Positions 48,590 to 58,534 of a stretch of 64,000 nucleotides of DNA are shown here, piece by piece (the first letter of the stretch is position 1; every line of letters begins with the position of its first letter). The DNA is from Chloracidobacterium sp. (lineage in GTDB: Bacteria; Acidobacteriota; Blastocatellia; Pyrinomonadales; Pyrinomonadaceae), in contig JADJWP010000002.1 in assembly GCA_016716305.1 (NCBI GenBank), forward strand, positions 742,501-806,500. Direction: 5' to 3'. A program made the position numbers and the translations under genes. Below the pieces are notes generated by a model. It ran no database searches. It was not told where the DNA came from and saw only the letters and a list, made by a program, of their open reading frames with translations.

Positions 48590-48628
48590 CTGGGAGTTCT
48601 GACTCAACAACTTTGGAGATAGCGTTTA

Positions 48629-49408
48629 ATGGAATGGCTTGCTGACCCGAGTATTTGGATCGCGTTCGCGACTCTCACCTTGCTGGAACTGGTTCTGGGC
48701 ATTGACAACGTCATCTTTATCTCGATCCTTGCCGGTAAACTGCCCCCGGAGCAAAGAGCAAAGGCCCGCTACATAGGGCTCGGGCTGGCGTTTGTAATGC
48801 GCGTCATCCTGCTTTTCTCACTTTCGTGGGTCATCGGCCTGGTTGAGCCGCTTTTTACCGTTTGGGGGCAATCGATCTCGGGTAAAGATCTCGTTCTGCT
48901 GATCGGTGGGCTATTCCTGATTGCGAAATCGACTCACGAGATACACAATTCCCTCGAAGGCGAAGAAGGGACGGCCGTGAAGAAGGGGTATTCGAGCTTT
49001 GCCGGCGTGATTGTTCAGATCGTCCTGCTCGACATCGTGTTTTCGCTTGATTCTGTGATCACGGCAGTTGGCATGATCAGCGACCAATATGGGCCGAACG
49101 GTATATGGATAATGATCTCGGCGGTCGTCATATCGATCATTGCGATGATGGCCTTCGCGGGCCCGATCGGCGAGTTCGTGCATCGGCATCCGACAGTCAA
49201 GATGCTGGCTCTCTCGTTCCTGCTCCTGATCGGTGTAATGCTCGTCGCCGAAGGCTTCCACCAGAAGATCCCGAAGGGCTATATCTACTTCGCTATGGCG
49301 TTCTCGGTCGTCGTCGAGTTCCTGAACATGAAGTTGAGAACGAAGTCGAAGGAACCGGTCGAATTGAAAGATCCATTTCACGATGGGGGCGAGAAGGCTC
49401 CGGCTTAG
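48629..49408 (+). CDS. TerC/Alx-family membrane protein
   Basis: 259 aa with seven to eight membrane helices. Characteristic acidic motifs inside helices: LLELVLGIDNVIFISILAGKLP (about 18-39) and VLLDIVFSLDSVITAVGM (about 131-148), implicated in Mn/metal export in this family. GGAG precedes ATG 48629. It is followed by the secreted gene at 49411 with a two-base gap, so the two are probably co-transcribed. The likely role is manganese homeostasis or metalation of exported proteins, inferred from the family. Confidence 0.92.
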   Translation: MEWLADPSIWIAFATLTLLELVLGIDNVIFISILAGKLPPEQRAKARYIGLGLAFVMRVILLFSLSWVIGLVEPLFTVWGQSISGKDLVLLIGGLFLIAKSTHEIHNSLEGEEGTAVKKGYSSFAGVIVQIVLLDIVFSLDSVITAVGMISDQYGPNGIWIMISAVVISIIAMMAFAGPIGEFVHRHPTVKMLALSFLLLIGVMLVAEGFHQKIPKGYIYFAMAFSVVVEFLNMKLRTKSKEPVELKDPFHDGGEKAPA

Positions 49409-49410
49409 TT

Positions 49411-50244
49411 ATGACAAGATCATCTTTGGTTGTTGCATGTTTGTTTGTGCTGTCGCTCGCGGCATCGGCTCAGAGCGACATCAGAAACGTCGATTTTAAG
49501 AACTTTACCTACAATGCCGTTTGTATCGGCGAATCCCCCGAAGATGTCACCGTAAAGAACGGCGAATTTTCGTTTGAAAAACAAGAGGACGGTTACGTCG
49601 ATCGGTTCTACTTCAAGATCCTTGGCATCGAGTATGGAGACGTCACTGGCGACCAACAACCAGAAGCCGTCATACTTAGCGTTTGCAATACAGGCGGAAC
49701 CGGGAATTTCACCGAAGGCTTCATTTTCTCGATAACGAGTGGAAAGCCGACTCTTATCGCCCGCATTCCCGGAGGTGACCGTGCCTACGGCGGCCTTCGT
49801 ACGGCGAAGGTCGTTCGCGGTATCTTGATCGTTGAAAGCAATGACGTTGGCGAACTCGGCGGGGCGTGTTGCCCGGAGTTCATAGTCACGACCCGCTTCC
49901 GCGTATCGAACGGAAAGTTGATGAGAACGGGCGTTGTTTCGAGACGCGATATTATTCCGACCGAGCGTGTTTCGTTTGCCCGCGGCAAGAGCGGGATAAC
50001 ATTCAAAACGCGGATATCCGCCGGCGAACAGCGCCGATTCATCGTTGGGGCCAAAGCGGGTCAGACGCTTAGCGTTTCCGTAAGCAGCGATGATGCGAAG
50101 CTTCGCCTGCTTGACGAGGCAAGGGTGACTGAAGGGATCAATAATTTCCGTGCGCTTCTTTCTTCGACCCGTGATTATCGAATTCAGATCGACAATACGT
50201 CATCGCGTGACCTTGAGATCGTAATGAACGTTAAGATCGACTAA
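49411..50244 (+). CDS. Secreted protein with FG-GAP/VCBS-like segment
   Basis: 277 aa from ATG 49411, two bases after the TerC-family stop. Signal peptide (RSSLVVACLFVLSLAASAQ). Residues about 68-90 (KILGIEYGDVTGDQQPEAVIL) resemble VCBS/FG-GAP calcium-binding turns. A Cys-Cys pair is at GGACCPEF. The C-terminal 90 residues resemble a beta-sandwich of the bacterial pre-peptidase type (AGEQRRFIVGAKAGQTLSVSVSSDDAKLRLLD). The function is unknown. Confidence 0.65.
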   Translation: MTRSSLVVACLFVLSLAASAQSDIRNVDFKNFTYNAVCIGESPEDVTVKNGEFSFEKQEDGYVDRFYFKILGIEYGDVTGDQQPEAVILSVCNTGGTGNFTEGFIFSITSGKPTLIARIPGGDRAYGGLRTAKVVRGILIVESNDVGELGGACCPEFIVTTRFRVSNGKLMRTGVVSRRDIIPTERVSFARGKSGITFKTRISAGEQRRFIVGAKAGQTLSVSVSSDDAKLRLLDEARVTEGINNFRALLSSTRDYRIQIDNTSSRDLEIVMNVKID

Positions 50245-50330
50245 GTTATAAGCCCTCGAACCTTCCTGGAAATTACTGAAATGATCCTTTTTACGTTGAC
50301 TTTGGCGTCATTTGACGGCATTTTTCTCGT

Positions 50331-51923
50331 ATGCGGATCAGAGCCTTTTTTGTCATCGCGGTCTTTTCGTTGAGCCAGATCGCTTTTTCAATTCCCCAAA
50401 CAAACCCGCTTTATGACATCGTCATAGTAAATGCCCGCATCGTCGACGGAACAGGAAACCCGTGGTATCGCGGATCGGTTGCGATCAAGGACGGCAGGAT
50501 CGCACGGGTCGGATGGATCGATGTTACAAACGCACGTCAAACGATCGACGCTCGGTGGCAGATCGTTGCACCGGGATTTATCGACGTTCATGCTCATACG
50601 GAGAACGTCTACGACTTCCCGAACGCCGAGAATTTTATTCGCATGGGCGTCACAACGCTCATCACAGGCAACTGCGGGGGTTCGGTCACTGACGTTGGTG
50701 AGTTTCTCAGCCGAATCAACACAAAACCGCTTGCGATCAATCTATCGACGCTGATAGGACACAACTCCGTAAGGTCGAACGTGATGGGTCTCGATAACCG
50801 AGCTCCGACATCCGAAGAGCAGCGACAAATGAATGAGTTGGTGGAAAAGGGAATGCGGGACGGAGCCCTCGGGCTTTCGACCGGCCTGATCTATGTTCCG
50901 GGCACATTTTCGAAGACGGATGAGGTTGTTGAACTTGCAAAGGCGGCGTCTCGTTACGGCGGAACCTATGCAAGCCATATCCGCGACGAAGGCCTCGGCG
51001 TCGCGGACGCTATAAAGGAAGCGATCAACATCGGCGAACAGGCGAATATGCCGGTCGAGATCTCGCATTTTAAGATCTCGGCCAAGGCTCTGTGGGGCCA
51101 AACGCCAATGACGCTCGGGCTTGTACGCGATGCGCGCGCACGTGGTATGACGGTTACGGTCGATCAGTATGCGTACCCTGCATCTTCTACCTCGCTCGAC
51201 GCCCGGATGCCGAACTGGGCGATCGCAGGCGGGCGCGAAGAAGGAAAAAAACGACTCGCTGACCCGGTTACCCGCCGCAAGATCCTCGATGAGATGAAAG
51301 ACGGGCTGAAGAAACGGAAATTCAAGGACTATAGCTTTGCTTATGTTGCAAGCTACCGGCCGAACCCGGAATTCAACGGCAAGAACATCGCCGAGATCAC
51401 ACAGATCGCTCGCAGGAGCAAGAAGGTCGACGACCAGATCGAGCAAATATTCGAGATGTACGAAAAAGGCGGCGCTCAAATGGTCTATCAGGTCATGAGC
51501 GAGGAAGACGTGAGATCGATAATGGCCGAACCTTTCACGATGATCGCTTCGGATAGCGGCGTCCGCGAATTTGGAGCTGGCGTACCGCATCCGCGGGGTT
51601 ACGGCAACAATGCCAGAGTGCTGGGACTCTACGTGCGCGAGTTGAAGATCATTTCACTGGAAGATGCGATACGAAAGATGACGTCACTGCCTGCAAACAC
51701 TTTTGGGCTTCGAGACGTCGGCCAGATACGCGAAGGTTTTGCAGCCGATCTCGTTATCTTCGACGAAAGAACGGTGGGCGATAGGGCGACGTTTGAAAAG
51801 CCTCATCAGTACGCGGCCGGTTTCTCGGCCGTGATCGTCAATGGCGGGCTTGTATTCGATGGGACAAAAATGACGGGCACCATGTCAGGCAGGTCGATCC
51901 GCGGCAATGGATTCAGGCAATAA
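50331..51923 (+). CDS. N-acyl-D-amino-acid deacylase (D-aminoacylase) family amidohydrolase
   Basis: 530 aa with a signal peptide ending AFS-IPQ, so probably periplasmic. Amidohydrolase motifs: VDGTGNPWYRGSVAIKDGRI, APGFIDVHAHTENV (HxH metal motif, about 78-91), GNCGGSVTDVGEF, YASHIRDEG, VEISHFKISA and TMIASDSGVREFG (catalytic Asp). It cleaves N-acyl-D-amino acids or related amides. A role in D-amino-acid or peptidoglycan salvage is possible. Confidence 0.9.
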   Translation: MRIRAFFVIAVFSLSQIAFSIPQTNPLYDIVIVNARIVDGTGNPWYRGSVAIKDGRIARVGWIDVTNARQTIDARWQIVAPGFIDVHAHTENVYDFPNAENFIRMGVTTLITGNCGGSVTDVGEFLSRINTKPLAINLSTLIGHNSVRSNVMGLDNRAPTSEEQRQMNELVEKGMRDGALGLSTGLIYVPGTFSKTDEVVELAKAASRYGGTYASHIRDEGLGVADAIKEAINIGEQANMPVEISHFKISAKALWGQTPMTLGLVRDARARGMTVTVDQYAYPASSTSLDARMPNWAIAGGREEGKKRLADPVTRRKILDEMKDGLKKRKFKDYSFAYVASYRPNPEFNGKNIAEITQIARRSKKVDDQIEQIFEMYEKGGAQMVYQVMSEEDVRSIMAEPFTMIASDSGVREFGAGVPHPRGYGNNARVLGLYVRELKIISLEDAIRKMTSLPANTFGLRDVGQIREGFAADLVIFDERTVGDRATFEKPHQYAAGFSAVIVNGGLVFDGTKMTGTMSGRSIRGNGFRQ

Positions 51924-52019
51924 CGGCTGCAAACTGGGTGACGATCAGGCACAAAAGCTTTGAAGAATGACGTCCACCGGAAGTGAAATCGAAACATGGT
52001 CAGACATCAAGCTCCGGCC

Positions 52020-52916
52020 TCATCCGGCCACGAACTCTGGCGGTATCTGCGTTTCGAAAAATAGCTGTTCTTTTGTGGTCGGGTGGCGAAAAGCGAGCCG
52101 GTAAGCGTGCAGGCAGAGTCGCCCGAATTCCCGTCCGCCGCGCTGCTCGTCACCGACTATCGGATGGCCGATTGACGAGCAATGGATTCGGAGCTGATTC
52201 GTGCGGCCCGTGACCGGTTCGAGTTCGAGCAGCGTCATATCGTCTAGTCGCCTCTTGACCCAATAGCGTGTCTCCGAGGGTTTTCCGTCCGCTTTCACGT
52301 TCCAGTGCTTGAGCTCAGCATACCGCCCGATCGGCGCCTCGATAAGACCGCTATCATTTTCTACGGCGCCTTCGACTAACGCCAGGTAGCGCTTTTCAAC
52401 GAATTTTTTTCTGAAATATTCGGTCATTCGTTTGTGCGATCGCTGGTTCTTTGCGATCACGATCAGCCCCGATGTCTGCTTGTCCAACCGATGTATAAGT
52501 CCGGGCCGAATCGCGTCCGACGGTCGCTCACCGCTAACCGACCCCGAAACCGAATTGAAGTGGAATGCAAGCGCATTTAGCAGCGTACCGCTTTTGTCTC
52601 GATTGGTCGGATGTACGAGCATGCCAGGTGCTTTGTTGACGACAGCGATGTCCTGATCTTCATACAGTATATCGATCGGGATTGCCTGCGGCCTCATTGC
52701 GGTCTCGCGTGTGAGATCGAGTTCGAGTTCGACAAAATCATTTTCACGTAAACGGTATCCGATGTTCTCATTCCGGCCGTTGACCTCACATTTCTCGTCC
52801 TTAACGATATGGCGGAGATACATTTTACTTAGACCGCCAAAGCGGTCGAAGAGAAATTCATCCAAACGCCTCTTATGGCCATCACGCCCGACCTGTATTT
52901 CGATCCTGTCCGTCAC
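52020..52916 (-). CDS. RluA/RluD-family pseudouridine synthase
   Basis: 298 aa. N-terminal S4 RNA-binding domain (RRLDEFLFDRFGGLSKMYLRHIVKDEKCEVNGR), then the catalytic domain with LIHRLDKQTSGLIVIAKN (catalytic Asp in HRLD, about residue 144) and RTNQLRIHCSSIGHPIVGD. Isomerises uridines in rRNA (or tRNA). Which RluA-family member cannot be decided. It is divergent from the sigma-54 activator gene. Confidence 0.93.
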   Translation of the reverse strand: MTDRIEIQVGRDGHKRRLDEFLFDRFGGLSKMYLRHIVKDEKCEVNGRNENIGYRLRENDFVELELDLTRETAMRPQAIPIDILYEDQDIAVVNKAPGMLVHPTNRDKSGTLLNALAFHFNSVSGSVSGERPSDAIRPGLIHRLDKQTSGLIVIAKNQRSHKRMTEYFRKKFVEKRYLALVEGAVENDSGLIEAPIGRYAELKHWNVKADGKPSETRYWVKRRLDDMTLLELEPVTGRTNQLRIHCSSIGHPIVGDEQRGGREFGRLCLHAYRLAFRHPTTKEQLFFETQIPPEFVAG

Positions 52917-53075
52917 GGTTCGATGTTACCCTGCCAAGCGTTCGATTGCCAATCATTGACTGAACCGAATGGTCGCGCCGACATACATATACGTCGTCTG
53001 ATGGTAGCAAGCCGACAAAAATGTAGCATTCCTTTTGGAGATGTGCGTTTTCTGCTATCATTCGGTAATCTGCGG

Positions 53076-54590
53076 ATGCCGAATACTTTTCAAACCATCG
53101 AACCGCTCTCGCTGATATCGAACGTAAATTCAACGCTTGCGGCTGCCCACGACGTGCGCGATGGGATCCGCGATTCGCTTGCCTTGGTCAGAAATGAGCT
53201 CGGCTTTGAAAATATCTTGCTGTTCCTGGGCGATCCTTTGAACCAGACCCTTCAGCTTTCGATCGCCGACGGTTTAACGCCAGCTTCTTTTCGTAAGATC
53301 GAAGCCAAAGCGGACCGCGGCATTTTTGCAGAGACATTCAACAGCGGTTTTGCGAGGCAAATAACACTGCCCGACCCAGACAAACTGGTCGACTCGGCCC
53401 ACCTATCCGCAAGGTTGTTTGCGGTGCCGCTTAAACTTGGAGATGCTACGCTGGGGGTTCTTTCAGCGACATTGCCCGGTGACATCGAGGAACAAGACCC
53501 GCGCGTCGCGGACGTACTTTCGTTGATCGCCTCGATGGTGGCACAGGCACTTCGCATCGAGCACGCAGTCAGGGGCGAGCGTCAGAAACTTCGCGACGAG
53601 AATTACCAATTAAAACAGGAACTCAAAGAAAAATACGACTTCTCACACATCGTCGGAAATTCAAATGCAATAAAGCAGGTTTACGAACAGGTTTCGCAAG
53701 TGGCCAAATCGAATGCAACCGTACTGCTCAGAGGTGAAAGCGGCACGGGCAAAGAGATGATCGCCAATGCGATTCATTACAATAGCCTTCGCAGCAAACG
53801 ACCGTTGGTGAAGATCAATTGCGCCGCATTGCCCGACACCCTTATCGAATCGGAGCTTTTCGGACACGAAAAGGGTGCGTTTACCGGAGCCGAGAGGTTT
53901 AAGAAAGGCAGGTTCGAGATCGCCGACGGCGGCACGCTATTCCTTGACGAGATCGGCGATCTTCCGATGCAGACACAGGTGAAGCTCCTTCGCGTGCTGC
54001 AGGAACGCGAATTCGAGCGCGTCGGCGGCACCGAGACGATCAAGACAAACATCCGCCTGATCACCGCAACAAACAAGAATCTCGAGGACGCTATTGTCAA
54101 AGGAGAGTTTCGTGAGGACCTATATTACCGCCTGAACGTATTTTCTATCTTCCTGCCGCCGCTTCGCGAGCGCCGATCGGACATTCTTCTGCTTGCCGAG
54201 CATTTCCTCGAAAAGTACGAGATCGAGCACAACAAGCGAATACGTCGCATTTCGACGCCGGCGATCGATATGTTGATGAGCTACCATTTCCCAGGCAACG
54301 TCCGCGAACTCGAGAACGCGATCGAACGAGCCGTCCTCGTCTGCGACTCAAATGTGATCCACGGTCACCATTTGCCGCCGACCCTGCAGACCGCTGAAGT
54401 GACCGGAACCGTGACCGATCTTTCACTTTCGTCGGCGGTCGAAGCATTCGAACGCGATCTGATACAAGACGCCCTTAAATCGACTAAAGGCAACATAGCC
54501 GCGGCGGCACGAACTCTTGGCACCACCGAACGCATTCTCGGATACAAAATAAAGAAATACTCGATCGATACGTTTCGTTTTCGCCGATGA
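53076..54590 (+). CDS. NifA-like sigma-54-dependent activator (GAF-AAA-HTH)
   Basis: 504 aa from ATG 53076. The frame is open upstream but overlaps the RluA-family gene. GAF domain about 10-175, AAA+ domain about 195-430 with Walker A GESGTGKE (about 220), the sigma-54 contact loop GAFTGA (about 268-273), Walker B LFLDEIGD and R-finger region FREDLYYRLNVF. A Fis-type HTH closes the protein (GNIAAAARTLGTTERILGYKIKKY). Its stop overlaps the glnE start (ATGA), so it may act in nitrogen control with GlnE. Confidence 0.93.
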   Translation: MPNTFQTIEPLSLISNVNSTLAAAHDVRDGIRDSLALVRNELGFENILLFLGDPLNQTLQLSIADGLTPASFRKIEAKADRGIFAETFNSGFARQITLPDPDKLVDSAHLSARLFAVPLKLGDATLGVLSATLPGDIEEQDPRVADVLSLIASMVAQALRIEHAVRGERQKLRDENYQLKQELKEKYDFSHIVGNSNAIKQVYEQVSQVAKSNATVLLRGESGTGKEMIANAIHYNSLRSKRPLVKINCAALPDTLIESELFGHEKGAFTGAERFKKGRFEIADGGTLFLDEIGDLPMQTQVKLLRVLQEREFERVGGTETIKTNIRLITATNKNLEDAIVKGEFREDLYYRLNVFSIFLPPLRERRSDILLLAEHFLEKYEIEHNKRIRRISTPAIDMLMSYHFPGNVRELENAIERAVLVCDSNVIHGHHLPPTLQTAEVTGTVTDLSLSSAVEAFERDLIQDALKSTKGNIAAAARTLGTTERILGYKIKKYSIDTFRFRR

Positions 54591-57256
54591 TCAACGCGGA
54601 TTCAATCATAGACGAACTTCCCGATCCGGAATCGGCGCGGCGATTCCTTGCCCGTCTGATCGAAATACATCCAGCCGCTGCTCAAAAACTGGAACGAAAG
54701 AACGCGTTGCTCTCAGATGTCTTGACCCTTGTCGCTTTCAGCCCTCTTATCGCGGCAACGCTGCTTCAAAATCCGGAATATCTTTGGTGGCTTGATCGCA
54801 AACGAGGCGAGAATGTCGTTAGGAACAAAGACGAACTGCTCGAGTCGCTCGCGCGATTCTCATTGACCAATTCGCAGCTCGATCCCCACGTCCTTCTTGC
54901 AAGATTCCGGCGACGGGAGCTGATGCGGATCTTTCTTCGCGACATACGGCGGTTGGCGACGATAGCGGAGATCACCGAAGAGATCTCGAATCTTGCCGAT
55001 GCCGTGCTCGAGAACGCTCTCAGGATCGCAAGCCAGGATCTTGATAACCGATACGGCTCGCCGCTCGAATCCGACGACAAAGGCCGAATGCGACGGTCGG
55101 AACTTTGCATTGTATCTCTCGGCAAACTCGGTTCGCGCGAACTGAATTATTCGTCGGACATCGATCTGCTTTTCATTTACTCAGCCGAAGGTAAGACCTC
55201 GGGCAGCGGCACGCGCGATCCACTGACGAACCGGGAGTATTTCATCAAACTTGCCGAAGCGGTCGTCAAACTTGTCGGCGACCGCTCGGGCGAAGGTGCG
55301 GCATATCGGGTCGATCTTCGTCTCCGGCCCTACGGGAGGGTCGGGCCGCTTGCGATGTCGTTGGCCGACACTGTGCGTTATTACAAAGGCGAAGCCGCTC
55401 CGTGGGAACGACAGGTGTTGATACGTTCGCGTTCGAGCGCCGGGGCGCAAATACTCTTCAAGCGATTCGCATCTGCGGTCGAAAACTCGGTCTTTTCGAC
55501 CAATGACACCATTGAAAGTGCACTCGCGAATGTCCGACGGTCAAAGCAGTTGATCGACCTCGAAAAAGCGACATCGAAGGGCCTCGACGTCAAGCTTGGA
55601 CGCGGAGGCATCCGCGAAATAGAATTCGTGGCCCAAGCTCTCCAATTAGCGTATGGCGGGCAGGACAAATGGCTGCGTTCACCGCATACGTTGATCAGCC
55701 TTGACAGGCTTGCCGACCGCAAACTCTTGTCCGATCGGGAATACACCGAACTCGCGGAAGCATATGCATTTCTTCGCCGTCTTGAACACGTGCTTCAGAT
55801 GGAGCACGGCCTGCAAACGCACCTTCTGCCAAACGACCCCGACAAACGGCGGCTAATTGGTGCCCGATTGGATTTTGCCGAACCGACTGGATTCGAAGAA
55901 GCGGTGGAGCACCACACCGAAAATGTGAATCGTGTCTTTCGCCGCGTTTTCGGCGATGGCGACAAATCACCAATGGCTGATTCCTCCGAAGATGCGGGCC
56001 TGCAAACGGCCGTATCTGAAGTCGGACTCGAAGCAGCCACCGCGTGCCTGCCAGAGATCGATTTCGCAAAGGACGTTTCGCCGAGAGTAGCGGAAATGAT
56101 CGCGGCCCGGCCGGCGATCGTGAAAAGCGTCTCATTTAACGCCGACCGATCCGGGGACGGCCATTATTCTGACCGACTTAGATCGGCGGTAAGCAGCGAA
56201 AGTACCTTCGGCGGACGATTATCGGCTCTCAGGACGATCTGGACGGAGATGATATTCGAGATCGCCGTCCTCGACGCCACGGAGAAACTCGATATCAACG
56301 AGTCAAAACGGCTTCAAACCGTGCTCGCCGAAGCCTCGATCGAAACGTGCCTCGAGATCACACGTCATGAGGTCGGGAACCGATTCGGGTACGCTTCGGC
56401 CGCCGGTCTTAGCCTTGCTGTAATGGGTTTAGGAAAGCTCGGCGGAGGCGGAGTCGATTACGACTCGGACCTAGATCTTGTAATGGTCTGCGGCGATCAG
56501 GCCGCCAGTTCTGAGATGTATTCGCGTGCGGTCGAGATCTTCGTAAACACGCTTTCGGCGATCACCCGCGACGGCAGCCTTTACCGCGTCGATCTCCGGT
56601 TGCGGCCGCATGGCAAAGATGGAGCGAGCTTCATTTCGCGAACCGCATTTGCCGACTATATGCGTAACACGGCGGCGATATGGGAAATGCTTGCTTTCGT
56701 CAAGCTCCGCGGCGTCGGCGGGGATATCGAGCTCGCACGAAGTGTTGAGTGCGAGATACGCGGCATCGTTCACGAACGCGCCGCCCTGATGGATCACAGA
56801 GAGCTTGCGGCCGAGACCGCAAAGGTGCGTTCGGCACTCGAAAAGAAAAAGCGTGGATTCCGGCGGAGAGGCGATATCGATATCAAATACGGGCCCGGCG
56901 GCATGCTGGACATATATTTCGCGATCCGCTTTCTCCAGCTTCGCGACGATCACCGCGACGACGACAAAACACGCTCGAGCGGAGCAATGCTTGAGCGATT
57001 GTTCCAAGCGGGTTCATTGACCGCTGAAGATAGCGGCGTGCTTCGCGACGGCTATCGATTCCTAAGTGCTCTTGATCACAACCTTCGGCTCGTAGTCGGA
57101 CGGACTACACGCATGCCGGTCTCAAACACTCGAGCTCTGGGTCATCTAGCCCGCCGAATGCAGTTCGGATCTCCTGAAGCGTTGATAGACGAGCTTAACC
57201 TTCACCGTCTTAGTATCCGTCAGTCGTTCGACCGCATTCTTGCTGAAACCAAATGA
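54587..57256 (+). CDS. glnE: Glutamine synthetase adenylyltransferase/deadenylase
   Basis: 889 aa (E. coli 946). Two nucleotidyltransferase domains are visible, with GKLGSRELNYSSDIDLLFIY (about 179-198) and GKLGGGGVDYDSDLDLVMVC (about 615-634). The first removes AMP and the second adds it in the E. coli enzyme. YRVDLRLRPYGRVGPLA and YRVDLRLRPHGKDGAS repeat in both halves, as expected. The overlap with the activator gene shows translational coupling. glnA and the PII gene glnB are not in the window. Confidence 0.95.
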   Translation: MINADSIIDELPDPESARRFLARLIEIHPAAAQKLERKNALLSDVLTLVAFSPLIAATLLQNPEYLWWLDRKRGENVVRNKDELLESLARFSLTNSQLDPHVLLARFRRRELMRIFLRDIRRLATIAEITEEISNLADAVLENALRIASQDLDNRYGSPLESDDKGRMRRSELCIVSLGKLGSRELNYSSDIDLLFIYSAEGKTSGSGTRDPLTNREYFIKLAEAVVKLVGDRSGEGAAYRVDLRLRPYGRVGPLAMSLADTVRYYKGEAAPWERQVLIRSRSSAGAQILFKRFASAVENSVFSTNDTIESALANVRRSKQLIDLEKATSKGLDVKLGRGGIREIEFVAQALQLAYGGQDKWLRSPHTLISLDRLADRKLLSDREYTELAEAYAFLRRLEHVLQMEHGLQTHLLPNDPDKRRLIGARLDFAEPTGFEEAVEHHTENVNRVFRRVFGDGDKSPMADSSEDAGLQTAVSEVGLEAATACLPEIDFAKDVSPRVAEMIAARPAIVKSVSFNADRSGDGHYSDRLRSAVSSESTFGGRLSALRTIWTEMIFEIAVLDATEKLDINESKRLQTVLAEASIETCLEITRHEVGNRFGYASAAGLSLAVMGLGKLGGGGVDYDSDLDLVMVCGDQAASSEMYSRAVEIFVNTLSAITRDGSLYRVDLRLRPHGKDGASFISRTAFADYMRNTAAIWEMLAFVKLRGVGGDIELARSVECEIRGIVHERAALMDHRELAAETAKVRSALEKKKRGFRRRGDIDIKYGPGGMLDIYFAIRFLQLRDDHRDDDKTRSSGAMLERLFQAGSLTAEDSGVLRDGYRFLSALDHNLRLVVGRTTRMPVSNTRALGHLARRMQFGSPEALIDELNLHRLSIRQSFDRILAETK

Positions 57257-57414
57257 ATGGGTCAGAGGCTGGAGCGGGCCGCAACAAAGATCTTCCGATC
57301 CGGTTGTCCACCTAAGCGTGCCCGATCTGAGACTCGCTCCGCCGGAAATCCCGAACAAGCCGAAATTTTTTTATCTCTGAGGTCGTGACGGGCGTTATAA
57401 TCTTACACAACTTA

Positions 57415-58494
57415 ATGCGACGATCGACCCTCATAATTATATGGCTGGCTTTCTGCGGTGCCGCGGCGTTCTCGCAATCGGGTCGGGTCGCGGGTTATTC
57501 CGAAAGCCTTCCGAAAAGATCGAATTCCTTTCCCGCAGTAGAACGCACACCGGCAAAGTCTCAGGATACGGGCGAGGATGAGGTCGTAAGGATCGATACG
57601 GATCTTGTCATGATCCCGGTTCGGGTCTCGCAGAAAAACGGAGCTCCGGTTGCAAACGTGAAAAAAGAAGAGTTCCGCATTTTTGAGAACGGCATCGAAC
57701 AGGAGATAGCCTATTTTTCGGACGACGAGCAGCCTTTCACCGTTGCGTTACTGCTCGACATGAGTTACTCAAGCGTCTTCAAACTCGACGAGATCCACGC
57801 AGCCGCGATGGCATTCGTCCGCCAGCTTCGACCCCACGACCGCGTTATGATCGTTTCGTTCGACGAGAAGCCACGGATCCTATGTGAACCAACGAGCGAC
57901 CGCAAAGTGCTTCGCTATGCGATCGAAGCGGCTCGCATAGGATCGGGCACCGGACTCTACACGACTCTTAAGCTCGTCATCGACGAACGGCTCGCTAACG
58001 TGTCGGGCCGAAAGGCGGTCGTTTTATTGAGTGACGGCGTCGACACAAGCAGCATTGATGCCACGGCCGAGGACGTCCTCAAGGTTACTGAGCCATCCGG
58101 CGTGATCGTCTATCCGATCCAGTACAACACCTACGACGACGTGCAAAAAAGTCGTCGAAACAATGCTCAGGTGCTGTTTGACGAAGATGATCGCCCATAC
58201 GTTGTTGACGCTCCGCAGTCGAAAGGCGAGCGCATGGAAGATTATCGAAGAGCCGACGATTTTCTAAGGGAAATGTCGGAACGAACCGGTGGCCGCCGAT
58301 TCAGAGTCGGGACAGCGTCGAACCTGAATCTCGCTTTCGAGCGGATAGCCAACGAACTTCGCAAAATTTATAGTTTGGGTTATTATCCTAGCAGCGAACG
58401 GGTTCCCGATATCGATTATTCGGTGAATGTCCGAGTCTACCGCCCCGATCTTTTGATCCGAGCTCGCGATAGCTACCGCAGCGGTAAGCGCTGA
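57415..58494 (+). CDS. VWA-domain protein (acidobacterial VWFA-related family)
   Basis: 359 aa from ATG 57415 (RRSTLIIIWLAFCGAAAFSQ signal peptide). Block VVRIDTDLVMIPVRVSQKNGAPVANVKKEEFRIFENG leads into a VWA domain with MIDAS-type LLLDMSYSS (DxSxS, about 115-123), and AVVLLSDGVDTSS. The C terminus has YSLGYYPSSERVPD. It is paralogous to the VWA protein at 44832 but keeps a better MIDAS. Exported, probably a calcium- or protein-binding adhesion or scaffold. Confidence 0.88.
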   Translation: MRRSTLIIIWLAFCGAAAFSQSGRVAGYSESLPKRSNSFPAVERTPAKSQDTGEDEVVRIDTDLVMIPVRVSQKNGAPVANVKKEEFRIFENGIEQEIAYFSDDEQPFTVALLLDMSYSSVFKLDEIHAAAMAFVRQLRPHDRVMIVSFDEKPRILCEPTSDRKVLRYAIEAARIGSGTGLYTTLKLVIDERLANVSGRKAVVLLSDGVDTSSIDATAEDVLKVTEPSGVIVYPIQYNTYDDVQKSRRNNAQVLFDEDDRPYVVDAPQSKGERMEDYRRADDFLREMSERTGGRRFRVGTASNLNLAFERIANELRKIYSLGYYPSSERVPDIDYSVNVRVYRPDLLIRARDSYRSGKR

Positions 58495-58534
58495 CACAAT
58501 GCACCGGGCTCTGTCCACAACAGGAGTAAAAGTT

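Noticed and set aside
48421..48628. yybP-ykoY manganese riboswitch before the TerC-family gene
   Set aside because: The conserved yybP-ykoY loop sequences were not found. Only a TATAAT box and unrelated sequence are present.
50742..51590. 282-codon minus-strand frame opposite the D-aminoacylase
   Set aside because: Shadow of the conserved amidohydrolase. No domain or ribosome site.
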